DNA from: Alkaliphilus sp. B6464
Lineage (GTDB): Bacteria > Bacillota > Clostridia > Peptostreptococcales > Natronincolaceae
NCBI RefSeq assembly: GCF_018141165.1
Contig: NZ_CP058557.1
Coordinates: 1,116,001 to 1,180,000, forward strand
Length of the DNA: 64,000 nucleotides
Direction: 5' to 3'
The translations under genes and the position numbers were made by a program. Below the pieces are notes generated by a model that ran no database searches, was not told the DNA's origin, and saw only the letters and a program-made list of their open reading frames with translations. Positions within the stretch are counted from its first letter, which is position 1, and each line of letters starts with the position of its first letter. Positions 21,296 to 29,290 of this stretch are shown here, one piece after another.

Positions 21296-22291
21296 ATGAA
21301 GTATATTGAAAATCATTCAACAGACCCACGTTATAACTTAGCTTTTGAAGAATATGTTTTTAAAAATTTAGAATTAGAAGACGGTTATGTTTTATTATGG
21401 AGAAACGAGCCTTCAATAATTATAGGAAAAAATCAAAATTCAGTTGAAGAAATTAATATGGAATTTGTAAAGGAAAATAATGTTCATGTTGTTCGTAGAA
21501 TTACAGGTGGAGGTGCAGTTTATCACGACCTTGGAAACCTAAACTTCTCTTTCATTACAAAGGCTGGAGATATCGGGGAAATTGATTTTAAAACCTATAC
21601 CATTCCGGTATTAAGGGCATTAGAAAAGTTAGGAATACCATGCGAACTATCGGGTAGAAATGATATTACAATCGATGGGAAGAAGTTTTCTGGTATTGCA
21701 CAAAGTGTAATAAAGGGTAGGGTGTTAAATCACGGAACTTTACTTTTTAATTCTCAGTTAGATGTACTATCAAATGCATTAAATGTTAAAAGAGATAAAA
21801 TTGAATCTAAGGGGGTAAAGTCGGTAGCCAGCCGAGTTACAAACATTAAACCCTATGTAAAAGAAGATATTGATGTATTAGAGTTTAGAGACTTAATACT
21901 TAAAAATATATTTGAATATGAAAATAAGCCTATTGAAAAGTATGAGCTAACTGAAGAAGATAAAAAAGCTATACAGCAAATGGTAGATGAGAGATATGGT
22001 ACCTGGGAATGGAACTTTGGTAGATCACCTGAGTTTAACTACAAGGGCTACAAACGCTTTGCTGGCGGCGGTGTAGAGGTAAGGCTTCATGTGGAGAATG
22101 GATTAATAGACAATTGCAAAATATATGGAGATTTCTTTGGTACAGGTGATATTGGGGTGTTAGAAGAACATTTTAAAGGTGTAAGATATGATGAAGAATC
22201 AGTAAAAGAGATGTTAAAAGATTTCCCGGTCGGTAAGTATTTAGGAAGGATTTCAGAAGAAGAATTTTTAATGTGTTTATTTGATAACTAA
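21296..22291 (+). CDS. lplA: Lipoate--protein ligase A
   Basis: 331 residues. It activates free lipoate with ATP and attaches it to the lysine of lipoyl domains. Seen: the catalytic-domain motif VHVVRRITGGGAVYHDLGNL (the RRxTGGGAVxHD box), the NDITIDGKKFSGIAQ segment with the catalytic Lys, and a C-terminal accessory domain (GRSPEFNYKGYKRFAGGGVE). Length matches two-domain LplA enzymes. Start ATG follows AAGGGAGAGATAACTAG. The aco operon 3 kb downstream encodes lipoyl domains in AcoC and AcoL, its probable substrates. Confidence 0.96.
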   Translation: MKYIENHSTDPRYNLAFEEYVFKNLELEDGYVLLWRNEPSIIIGKNQNSVEEINMEFVKENNVHVVRRITGGGAVYHDLGNLNFSFITKAGDIGEIDFKTYTIPVLRALEKLGIPCELSGRNDITIDGKKFSGIAQSVIKGRVLNHGTLLFNSQLDVLSNALNVKRDKIESKGVKSVASRVTNIKPYVKEDIDVLEFRDLILKNIFEYENKPIEKYELTEEDKKAIQQMVDERYGTWEWNFGRSPEFNYKGYKRFAGGGVEVRLHVENGLIDNCKIYGDFFGTGDIGVLEEHFKGVRYDEESVKEMLKDFPVGKYLGRISEEEFLMCLFDN

Positions 22292-22303
22292 ATTCCTAGG
22301 GAG

Positions 22304-22888
22304 ATGACAAAATTGAAGTTAGTTTGTCTTGGCGATAGTTTAACTTTTGGATTTAAAATGACAAGAAATAATACTTGGCCTCAAATTTTAGAGGAGAATT
22401 TAAAAATAAAGGTTATAAACAAAGGTATATGTGGAGATACGACAGGTGGAATGGTGTCTAGATTTGGACGGGATGTTCTAGATGAGAAACCAACCCATCT
22501 ATTATTAATGGGTGGAGCCAATGATTTGATTTTTAATGTACCTATGCCTATAGTATATTCTAATTTGGCTACTATGATATATCAAGCCTATCACTATAAA
22601 ATCCAGCCTATTGTTGGTATACATACACCTATGGTGCCATCGATAGCTAGAGAAAACTTTGAGTTTACTGATGATTTTGAAAGAGTTAATAGAGAGTTGA
22701 TTTTATTAAGAGAGTGGATTTTTAATTTTAGTAATTTAATGAAATTTGAAACAGTAGATTTTTTTAATGAATTTTATGATCCTGTTAAAAAAATTGGCAA
22801 AGAAAATTTGTACATTGATGGAGTCCATCCCTCAATAGAGGGAAATAAAATAATGGCACAATTAGTGATTGAAGCTTTAAATATATAA
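22304..22888 (+). CDS. SGNH/GDSL-family esterase or acyl hydrolase
   Basis: 194 residues, cytosolic (no signal peptide). SGNH blocks: VCLGDSLTFGF with the nucleophile Ser, NKGICGDTTGGM with Gly, MGGANDLIF with Asn, and DGVHPSIEGNK with the catalytic Asp and His. Substrate unknown. It begins 12 bases after lplA, with its ribosome site CTAGGGAGATG between, and is followed by acoR after only 7 bases, so lplA, this gene and acoR probably share one transcript. Confidence 0.88.
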   Translation: MTKLKLVCLGDSLTFGFKMTRNNTWPQILEENLKIKVINKGICGDTTGGMVSRFGRDVLDEKPTHLLLMGGANDLIFNVPMPIVYSNLATMIYQAYHYKIQPIVGIHTPMVPSIARENFEFTDDFERVNRELILLREWIFNFSNLMKFETVDFFNEFYDPVKKIGKENLYIDGVHPSIEGNKIMAQLVIEALNI

Positions 22889-22895
22889 GAAGGAT

Positions 22896-24908
22896 GTGTT
22901 TAAAGTGTATGTATTACAGGAAAAACAGTATAAAAGAACAATAGATGGGACAGAAAATTTCGTTGATAAGAAAACCCCAGTAATCGTACAAAAAGATTAT
23001 GTTCTAAGGGGCTGGGAAAGATGTATAACTAAAGGTGTTAGTCCATATGAAAGAAAAACTGCTAAATGCTATCAAGGAGATGAATTAGATAAAACATTAA
23101 GACAAAATATGGAGTTAATTGCTTTTGCCAAGCCTTTTATGGACAACTTATACTCCTTTGTTAGACATTCTGGTTTTGCTGTAATGTTAACAGATGCTAA
23201 TGCGTGCCTTTTAGAAGTAATAGGGGATAAAGAGATTATTGAAGACTCCGATGACAGAGACAACTTTAAAAAAGGCTGTTTGTGGCATGAGAAATATGTA
23301 GGTAATACAGCGGTAAATACTGCTCTCCTTGAAGGAAAGCCACTTCAGATCTCGGGGGAGGAGCATTACTGTACAGCATATAAAAATTGGACTTGCTCTT
23401 CCGCACCTATTAGAAAAGAAGGAAAGATTATTGGAGCATTAAACGTAAGAGGGTATATGTGGAATACCCATCCTCATACATTAGGGATGGTAGCTGCTGC
23501 TGCAAAAGCCATTGAAAATCAAATAGTAATTGAAAAAGCCAATGCAGAAATTCTGCTTAAAACCAAATATCAAAGTGCTATTGCCGAATGTATTACAGAT
23601 GGGTTTTTAACAATAGATAACCATGGTATTCTAACCTATATAAACGAAACCGGGGCTGATATTTTAGGAATATGCAAGGAAAGTGCATTAGGGAAGCCTA
23701 TTAAAGACTTGGTAGACTTTGATCCAGTAATATTAGATGTAATTCATACTGGAAAAGGATATGTTGATAAGGAATTCATTGTAAGAAACAACAAAAATGG
23801 TGTTAAATATCATTTTATTAAAACCGCTATGCCTATTCGAGATGAGGAAGGTAACATAGTAGGAGCCATAGATAACTTTAGGAAGATTAAGCGAGTTCAT
23901 ACGATGATGAGAAAGCTAGTTGGGAACTATGGGAAGTTTACATTTGATGATATTATTGGTAGTAGTAGTAGAATGAAAGAGTGTATTAGATTATCTAAAA
24001 TTGCTGCCCGTAGCTCTTCTAACGTATTAATTTACGGGGAAAGTGGAACAGGAAAAGAATTGCTAGTTCAATCAATACACAACGCAAGCAATAGAAAAAA
24101 TGAGAGCTTAGTTTCTATTAACTGTGCGGCTATTCCTAGTGAATTAATTGAAAGTGAACTTTTTGGTTATGAAGGGGGAGCCTTTACTGGTGCATTGAAA
24201 AATGGACAAATAGGGAAATTTGAGTTAGCTAATGGTGGTACTATTTTTCTGGATGAGATTGGTGATATGCCACTACATATGCAGGCTAAACTTTTAAGGG
24301 TGCTACAGGAAAATCAAATTATGCGGGTGGGTGGAAGCGATCTACTAGATGTGGATGTACGCATTATTAGCGCCACAAATAAGGACTTGCTTAGTGAATG
24401 CAGAAAAGGAAACTTTAGGGAAGATCTTTATTATAGATTAAATGTATTAAACATTGTTTCTCCTCCTCTAAGGGATAGGAAGGAAGATATAGAAGCTTTA
24501 GTTTGTCATTTTATTAGCAAAATAAATGTGAAAATAGGAAGTAGTATAGAGGACATTTCTCCAGAGGCTATGGACTGTTTAATGGATTATGATTGGCCAG
24601 GTAATGTTAGAGAGTTGGAAAACACTATAGAACGAGCAGTTAATATATGCTCTGGAACAACTATTGGTATGCAGGATATTTCTAAAAATATACTTGAATG
24701 CTTAAAGAAAAAATCTGAGGATTGTAAGGATAAGCGATCTATTGATGTAGATGAAAGCAAGGGAATAGAAAGCTTAGAGGAAATAGAGAAGGAAGCCATT
24801 GAAAAAGCACTTTTAATTACTAAAGGGAATATATCCCAGACAGCCAGTGCATTAAAGGTTAGTCGCAATACTCTTTACAACAAAATGAAAAAGTATGGAA
24901 TGCAATAG
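22896..24908 (+). CDS. acoR: Sigma-54-dependent activator of the acetoin operon
   Basis: 670 residues. Order: N-terminal region, GAF-like sensor (about 90-215, including GCLWHEKYVGNTAVNTALLE), PAS (about 225-335), AAA+ sigma-54 interaction domain (about 345-575) with Walker A GESGTGKE and the sigma-54 contact loop GAFTGA, then a Fis-type helix-turn-helix at the end (SQTASALKVSRNTLYNKMKK). The N-terminal GAF/PAS layout is that of AcoR, which activates acetoin catabolism genes. Start GTG at 22896 follows AGAAGGAT. It is followed directly by the aco operon with a -24/-12 promoter and two palindromes, supporting the assignment. Confidence 0.92.
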   Translation: MFKVYVLQEKQYKRTIDGTENFVDKKTPVIVQKDYVLRGWERCITKGVSPYERKTAKCYQGDELDKTLRQNMELIAFAKPFMDNLYSFVRHSGFAVMLTDANACLLEVIGDKEIIEDSDDRDNFKKGCLWHEKYVGNTAVNTALLEGKPLQISGEEHYCTAYKNWTCSSAPIRKEGKIIGALNVRGYMWNTHPHTLGMVAAAAKAIENQIVIEKANAEILLKTKYQSAIAECITDGFLTIDNHGILTYINETGADILGICKESALGKPIKDLVDFDPVILDVIHTGKGYVDKEFIVRNNKNGVKYHFIKTAMPIRDEEGNIVGAIDNFRKIKRVHTMMRKLVGNYGKFTFDDIIGSSSRMKECIRLSKIAARSSSNVLIYGESGTGKELLVQSIHNASNRKNESLVSINCAAIPSELIESELFGYEGGAFTGALKNGQIGKFELANGGTIFLDEIGDMPLHMQAKLLRVLQENQIMRVGGSDLLDVDVRIISATNKDLLSECRKGNFREDLYYRLNVLNIVSPPLRDRKEDIEALVCHFISKINVKIGSSIEDISPEAMDCLMDYDWPGNVRELENTIERAVNICSGTTIGMQDISKNILECLKKKSEDCKDKRSIDVDESKGIESLEEIEKEAIEKALLITKGNISQTASALKVSRNTLYNKMKKYGMQ

Positions 24909-24933
24909 ATGATTAATAATTAATGTTAAATAA

Positions 24934-24989
24934 TTGAGCACTGTTCAAAAAATTAGCATATTAATGCTAAATAATTGAGCAGTGCTCAA
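24934..24989. promoter_or_regulatory. Two palindromes, likely AcoR upstream activator sites
   Basis: TTGAGCA-C-TGTTCAA (24934-24948) and TTGAGCA-G-TGCTCAA (24975-24989), centres 41 bases apart (about four helical turns). They are embedded in a longer direct repeat (TTAATG-T/C-TAAATAA precedes each). They lie about 150-200 bases upstream of the sigma-54 promoter, a usual enhancer distance. The second, with T5 after it, could also end acoR transcription. Confidence 0.65.
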
Positions 24990-25131
24990 TTTTTGATAGA
25001 TATTTATTTATCAGAATGATATTAAAAAATTAGAATATAAAAAATTACAAATATTTAGAACTTGAATATTTGAAGGGTTACACCATCATAACAAAAAGAA
25101 AGCTTATGAATTTTTAAAAAATTATATATTT

Positions 25132-25147
25132 TGGCATGAAGGGTGCA
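25132..25147 (+). promoter_or_regulatory. Sigma-54 (-24/-12) promoter of the aco operon
   Basis: TGGCAT-GAAGG-GTGCA, with the invariant GG (25133-25134) and GC (25145-25146) separated by ten bases, about 48 bases before acoA. It fits the consensus TGGCAC-N5-TTGCA with two deviations. Confidence 0.85.
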
Positions 25148-25194
25148 TATATAATATGTCGAATTATGAAATATTTTGAGGAGGTGTGACTGCT

Positions 25195-26160
25195 TTGGCA
25201 GAATTCAGTAAAGAACTCGTATCAGATTTTTACAGAACCATGTGGAAAATAAGACTTTTTGAGGAAGCTGTAGAGAAACTATTTTTAGATGGAGAGATTC
25301 CAGGCTTCGTCCACTTATATATTGGAGAAGAGGCGATAGCCACAGGTGTCTGTGCTAACTTAACAAACTCAGACTATATCGAAAGTACTCACCGTGGTCA
25401 TGGGCATACATTGGCAAAGGGAGCAGATTTAAACAGAGCAATGGCGGAAATCTTTGGCAGGAAAACAGGTTTCTGTAAAGGAAAAGGTGGTTCTATGCAC
25501 ATTGCTGACTTTAGCGTAGGCATGTTAGGAGCCAACGGTGTAGTAGGGGGAGGCTATAACTTAGCAGTAGGTGCTGCTATGGCGATAGAATATCAAAATA
25601 GAAAAGATGTATCTGTTGTATTCTTTGGAGATGGTGCATCTAATCGTGGTACTTTCCACGAGGCAGCAAATATGGCTGCAGCTTGGAAACTTCCAGTTAT
25701 TTTCGTGTGTGAGAATAACCAATGGGCATCTACTACACCACATCTTACTCAAACATCTGTAGAAAATATTTCAGATCGTGCCGTAGGTTATGGTATGCCA
25801 AGTATTATTGTAGATGGTAATGATGTTTTTGCTGTTTATGAAGGAATGAAAGAAGCAGTAGAAAGGGCAAGACAAGGTGGAGGACCTACTTTCTTAGAAG
25901 CAAAAACCTATAGAATTAAGGGTCACTATGTAGGAGATCCAGAAATGTATAGAACAAAAGAAGAAGTAAAAGAACAATACGACAATAACGATCCAATTAA
26001 GCACTTTGAAAAAAGAGCATTACATGATAATTTATTGACTAAAAAGGAAATGGAAGCAATTAAAGCAGAAATAGAAAAGGCAATAGAAGAATCTTTAGAA
26101 TTTGCTAGAACCAGTCCATATCCAGAAGTAGAAGAATTATTTAATGACTTATATGTATAG
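25195..26160 (+). CDS. acoA: Acetoin dehydrogenase E1 alpha (thiamine diphosphate-dependent)
   Basis: About 321 residues. With AcoB it forms E1, which cleaves acetoin and passes the acetyl group to lipoyl-AcoC, releasing acetaldehyde. Seen: the E1-alpha fold with HLYIGEEAIATGVC, HRGHGHTLAKGAD, and the ThDP/Mg signature GDGASNRGTFHEAANMAAAW through CENNQW. Start chosen at TTG 25195, nine bases after GAGGAGGTG; the GTG at 25186 is inside that site. The 2-oxoacid dehydrogenase E1 family is closely related, but the acoR context and sigma-54 promoter point to acetoin. Confidence 0.92.
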   Translation: MAEFSKELVSDFYRTMWKIRLFEEAVEKLFLDGEIPGFVHLYIGEEAIATGVCANLTNSDYIESTHRGHGHTLAKGADLNRAMAEIFGRKTGFCKGKGGSMHIADFSVGMLGANGVVGGGYNLAVGAAMAIEYQNRKDVSVVFFGDGASNRGTFHEAANMAAAWKLPVIFVCENNQWASTTPHLTQTSVENISDRAVGYGMPSIIVDGNDVFAVYEGMKEAVERARQGGGPTFLEAKTYRIKGHYVGDPEMYRTKEEVKEQYDNNDPIKHFEKRALHDNLLTKKEMEAIKAEIEKAIEESLEFARTSPYPEVEELFNDLYV

Positions 26161-26175
26161 GGAGGTGGCTAAACA

Positions 26176-27147
26176 ATGAGAGAAATAACATTTTCACAGG
26201 CAACTCTAGAAGCAATGTCAGAGGAAATGAAAAGAGATAATCGCGTATTTGTAATGGGAGAAGATATAGCAAGACAGGGTGGAATTTTTGGACAGTTTAA
26301 AGGATTAGCAGATGAATTTGGAGCCGATAGGGTAAGAGATACTCCTATTTCCGAAACCGCTATTATGGGTGCGGCTGTAGGAGCAGCTTTAGCAGGAATG
26401 AGACCGGTAGCAGATATGCACTTTGCAGATTTTATGGGAGTTTGTATGGATGAAATATTTAACCAAATGGCAAAGGTTCGCTATATGTTTGGTGGACAAT
26501 GTACAGTTCCTGTAGTTGTAAGAGCCCCGGATGGAATTGCTAACAGAGCAGCAGCACAACACTCTCAAAGTATTGAAGCTTGGTTTCTTCATATGCCGGG
26601 GGTAAAGGTTGTAGCTCCTTCTAACCCAGCCGATGCAAAGGGGTTATTAAAGGCAGCTATTCGTGATGATAATCCAATTATTTATTTTGAAAACAAAATT
26701 CTTTATAGAGAAAAAGGTCCTGTTCCAGAGGGAGAGTATATCGTGCCAATTGGAAAGGCTAATGTAGCTAAAGAAGGAAAAGATGTTACGATTATCTCCT
26801 ACTCTATTATGATGAAAAAAGCCTTTGAAGCAGCTGAAATCTTAGCTAAGGAAGGTATTGAGGCAGAAGTAATAGACTTAAGAACTATTTCACCTTTTGA
26901 TAAAGAAACAATTTTAGAGTCTGTTAAAAAGACTCATAGATTAGTTATCATTCACGAAGCAGTAAAACAAGGTGGAGTTGGAGCGGAAATTTCAGCCTTT
27001 GTAGCGGAAGAAGCTATAGACTATCTTGATGCCCCAATCCTTCGTTTCGGAGCACCATTTGTTCCAGTTCCATTCTCACCACCATTGGAAGATGCATACA
27101 AAATGAAAACCAGTGATATTGTTGAAGGAATCCGAAAAATGTTTTAG
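26176..27147 (+). CDS. acoB: Acetoin dehydrogenase E1 beta
   Basis: 323 residues. Beta chain of the heterotetrameric E1; it binds the pyrimidine part of ThDP and completes the active site. Seen: the conserved E1-beta start (REITFSQATLEAMSEEMKRD, then VFVMGEDIARQGG), DTPISETAIMGAAVGAAL, AQHSQSIEAWFLHMPG, and the C-terminal FGAPFVPVPFSPPLED. Length normal. It lies 15 bases after acoA with GGGAGGTGGCTAAACA before the ATG, so it is co-transcribed. Confidence 0.94.
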   Translation: MREITFSQATLEAMSEEMKRDNRVFVMGEDIARQGGIFGQFKGLADEFGADRVRDTPISETAIMGAAVGAALAGMRPVADMHFADFMGVCMDEIFNQMAKVRYMFGGQCTVPVVVRAPDGIANRAAAQHSQSIEAWFLHMPGVKVVAPSNPADAKGLLKAAIRDDNPIIYFENKILYREKGPVPEGEYIVPIGKANVAKEGKDVTIISYSIMMKKAFEAAEILAKEGIEAEVIDLRTISPFDKETILESVKKTHRLVIIHEAVKQGGVGAEISAFVAEEAIDYLDAPILRFGAPFVPVPFSPPLEDAYKMKTSDIVEGIRKMF

Positions 27148-27158
27148 GAGATAGAAAC

Positions 27159-27635
27159 ATGAAAAAAACACAAACTATTGTGCTTAATGAAAGCAAAACA
27201 GTTGTAGGCAGAATTCTTCCTGGAGTAGATTTAATGGAAGGAATCCACCAAATGTGCAAGGAAAACAACATTCAATTTGGTGTTGTTGGAGCGGTATTAG
27301 GGAGTTTGTCCAGAGGATGCATTGTATATGCTATTCCTGATGAAGACAATAGTATGGGAATTGGCTACAGCGAACCTACGCATTTCGATGGACCTTTGGA
27401 GTTGTTATGTTGTCAAGGAATTGTAGGGAAAGATGAAGATGGTAAATTCCAAATTCATCTCCATGGGTTGATGGGAGATAAAAACCTACGAATAATAGGG
27501 GGACATTTCGTCCCTAATGAAAATAAAATATTAGCTACGGCAGAAGTAATGATACAGGCAGTAGAAGAAGCCGAATTTATTCGTAAGTACGATAAAGAAA
27601 CAGGTTTTTCATTATTTCACTTTATTCAAAGATAA
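27159..27635 (+). CDS. PPC/DUF296-domain protein in the aco operon
   Basis: 158 residues forming one PPC (DUF296) domain. Seen: GRILPGVDLMEGIHQMCKEN, the strand GVVGAVLGSLSRG, and the metal-site motif FQIHLHGLMGDKNL with GGHF. In other proteins this domain trimerises and, in bacteria, often stands alone with unknown function; in plants it is joined to AT-hook DNA-binding motifs. No AT-hook is seen here. It is 11 bases downstream of acoB (AGGAGATAGAAAC before the ATG) and ahead of the TRAP genes, so it is part of the operon. A regulatory or metal-dependent enzymatic role is open. Confidence 0.87.
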   Translation: MKKTQTIVLNESKTVVGRILPGVDLMEGIHQMCKENNIQFGVVGAVLGSLSRGCIVYAIPDEDNSMGIGYSEPTHFDGPLELLCCQGIVGKDEDGKFQIHLHGLMGDKNLRIIGGHFVPNENKILATAEVMIQAVEEAEFIRKYDKETGFSLFHFIQR

Positions 27636-27698
27636 ACGGTTAAAATAAAGATATAATAAAGATAATTCAAAAACCTAATAAAATAAAGGAGGACAATT

Positions 27699-28715
27699 AT
27701 GTTTAAAAAAATAATTGCTGTTGCAACTTCTATGGTGTTAGTAGGCTCATTACTTGTTGGCTGTGGAGGAAAGACTGCTAGTTCTGGAGGCGGAGGAAAA
27801 AAGGACAAAGTAAGACTAAAAATGAGTGTTACTGGTTCTGACAGTTCTACTTGGACAAAGGGAGCACAAAAATTTGCCGAGCTAGTAAAAGAGAAGACTA
27901 ATGGAGAAGTAGAAATTAAAGTATATCCAAATGAGCAGCTTTCTGGTGGTAACCAAGGAAAAGGAATTGAAATGCTTAGAAATGGCGCTACAGATCTTAG
28001 CTTTCACTCTAATATTATCTATTCTATTATGGATGAGCGTTTTGGTGTAATCAGTTTGCCATGGCTTTTACCCGATTATGAAACTGTAGATGCAAAGCTT
28101 AATGGAAAAGGTGGAGAAGCTATAAACGAAATATTAGATGAAATTGGTGTTGTAGGTCTTGGTTTTGGAGAAAACGGGTTTAGACAGCTAACGAACACTA
28201 AAAAAGCAGTTAATACACCCGAAGATATAAGCGGTCTTAAAATAAGAGTACCTGGCATTAAAATGTATATTTCTCTGTATAAAGCATTAGGTGCAGACCC
28301 AATAGCTATGAACTTCTCCGAAGTATTTACAGCTTTACAGCAAAAAGCAATTGACGGTCAAGAAAACCCAACAGATATTATTACTTCATCAAAAATCTAT
28401 GAAGTTCAAGATCATTTATCAGTATGGAATTACTCCTATGATTCAATTATTTTAGGAATGAACAAGGCAAAATTTGAATCCTTAAAACCAGAACATCAGG
28501 AGGCTATTAAAGAAGCTGCTATAGAAGCTTGTGATTATCAAGTGGAAATTAATAGACAAGCTGAAGATGAGCAACTAAAGATGTTCGAAGAAAGAGGAAT
28601 GACAATTACAACAGTTACAAAAGAAAACATAGAAGCTTTCAAACAAAAAGTAAGCTCAGTATATACAGAATATGAACCAATCATGGGAAAAGAACTCATA
28701 GACGCCTTTAGATAA
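27699..28715 (+). CDS. dctP: TRAP transporter solute-binding lipoprotein
   Basis: 338 residues. Lipoprotein signal ending in LLVGCGGK (Cys near residue 24), then a DctP-type binding domain: KGAQKFAELVKEKTNGEVEI, YPNEQLSGGNQGKGIEMLRN, the SLPWLLPDYE segment, and the family's substrate-carboxylate Arg region FRQLTNTKKAVNTPEDISGL through GLKIRVPG. DctP proteins normally bind organic acids through that Arg. Embedded between acetoin dehydrogenase genes, it may deliver acetoin or a related acid; the substrate is not known. Start ATG follows AAAGGAGGACAATT. Confidence 0.93.
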   Translation: MFKKIIAVATSMVLVGSLLVGCGGKTASSGGGGKKDKVRLKMSVTGSDSSTWTKGAQKFAELVKEKTNGEVEIKVYPNEQLSGGNQGKGIEMLRNGATDLSFHSNIIYSIMDERFGVISLPWLLPDYETVDAKLNGKGGEAINEILDEIGVVGLGFGENGFRQLTNTKKAVNTPEDISGLKIRVPGIKMYISLYKALGADPIAMNFSEVFTALQQKAIDGQENPTDIITSSKIYEVQDHLSVWNYSYDSIILGMNKAKFESLKPEHQEAIKEAAIEACDYQVEINRQAEDEQLKMFEERGMTITTVTKENIEAFKQKVSSVYTEYEPIMGKELIDAFR

Positions 28716-28726
28716 TATAATAATGT

Positions 28727-28768
28727 GAGTCCTGCAGGGGGAGATACTTGGTTCTGTCAGGACTCATT
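28727..28768 (+). promoter_or_regulatory. Hairpin between dctP and dctQ
   Basis: GAGTCCTG pairs with CAGGACTC, 8 bp, with a long loop that has inner CAG/CTG pairing, followed by ATTGTTTTC. It is probably a partial terminator or 3' stabiliser that lets more binding protein be made than membrane subunits. Confidence 0.65.
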
Positions 28769-28819
28769 GTTTTCAAAAAACTTTTAGGTAAGGATGAAGA
28801 AATATAAGGAGGGAAAGTT

Positions 28820-29290
28820 TTGAAAAAGTTGTTAGATAACATTGAAGAATACATAGTGGCAAGCAGTTTATTTATAATGACAGCCATTGCTTTTGCTAAC
28901 GTTCTTTCTAGAAAACTGTTTCAAGCTTCTTGGTCTTTTACAGAGGAAATTACAGCTAACCTTTTTATTTTAGCAAGTATGCTAGGAGCTGCCATTGCTG
29001 CAAAGAGAGGAAGTCATTTAGGTTTAAGTATACTAACAGATCTTTTTCCCAAAAAGTATCAGAAGTTTGTTACATTAATTAGCACAGCGGCAGCAGTTGT
29101 TTTTTGTGTTGTGCTAATAAAAGAGGGTTTTGTTATAGTAATGCAAGAAAAGGCTACCGGTCAATTAACCCCTGCTTTAGGATGGCCTGAATGGATATTT
29201 GGTACCTTTGTTCCTGTAGGAGGAATATTTATTATGATACGATTTATTCAATTTGGAATTAAGGCCTTTAAGGAAGAGGGGGTAAAATAG
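28820..29290 (+). CDS. dctQ: TRAP transporter small membrane subunit
   Basis: 156 residues with four membrane helices, the normal DctQ size and layout. Seen: SLFIMTAIAFANVLSRKLFQ, SWSFTEEITANLFILASMLG with the conserved Glu-Glu, and the KRGSHLGLS loop. It pairs with DctM to form the sodium-coupled permease. The start is TTG at 28820 after AAGGAGGGAAAGTT. Its stop abuts the dctM ATG (TAGATG), indicating coupled translation. Confidence 0.93.
   Translation: MKKLLDNIEEYIVASSLFIMTAIAFANVLSRKLFQASWSFTEEITANLFILASMLGAAIAAKRGSHLGLSILTDLFPKKYQKFVTLISTAAAVVFCVVLIKEGFVIVMQEKATGQLTPALGWPEWIFGTFVPVGGIFIMIRFIQFGIKAFKEEGVK

Noticed and set aside
24961-24995. Second AcoR palindrome as only a terminator
   Set aside because: The stem is just six or seven pairs with a tiny loop and it has a near-identical partner 41 bases away without a U-run, so an operator pair fits better; a double role is not excluded.
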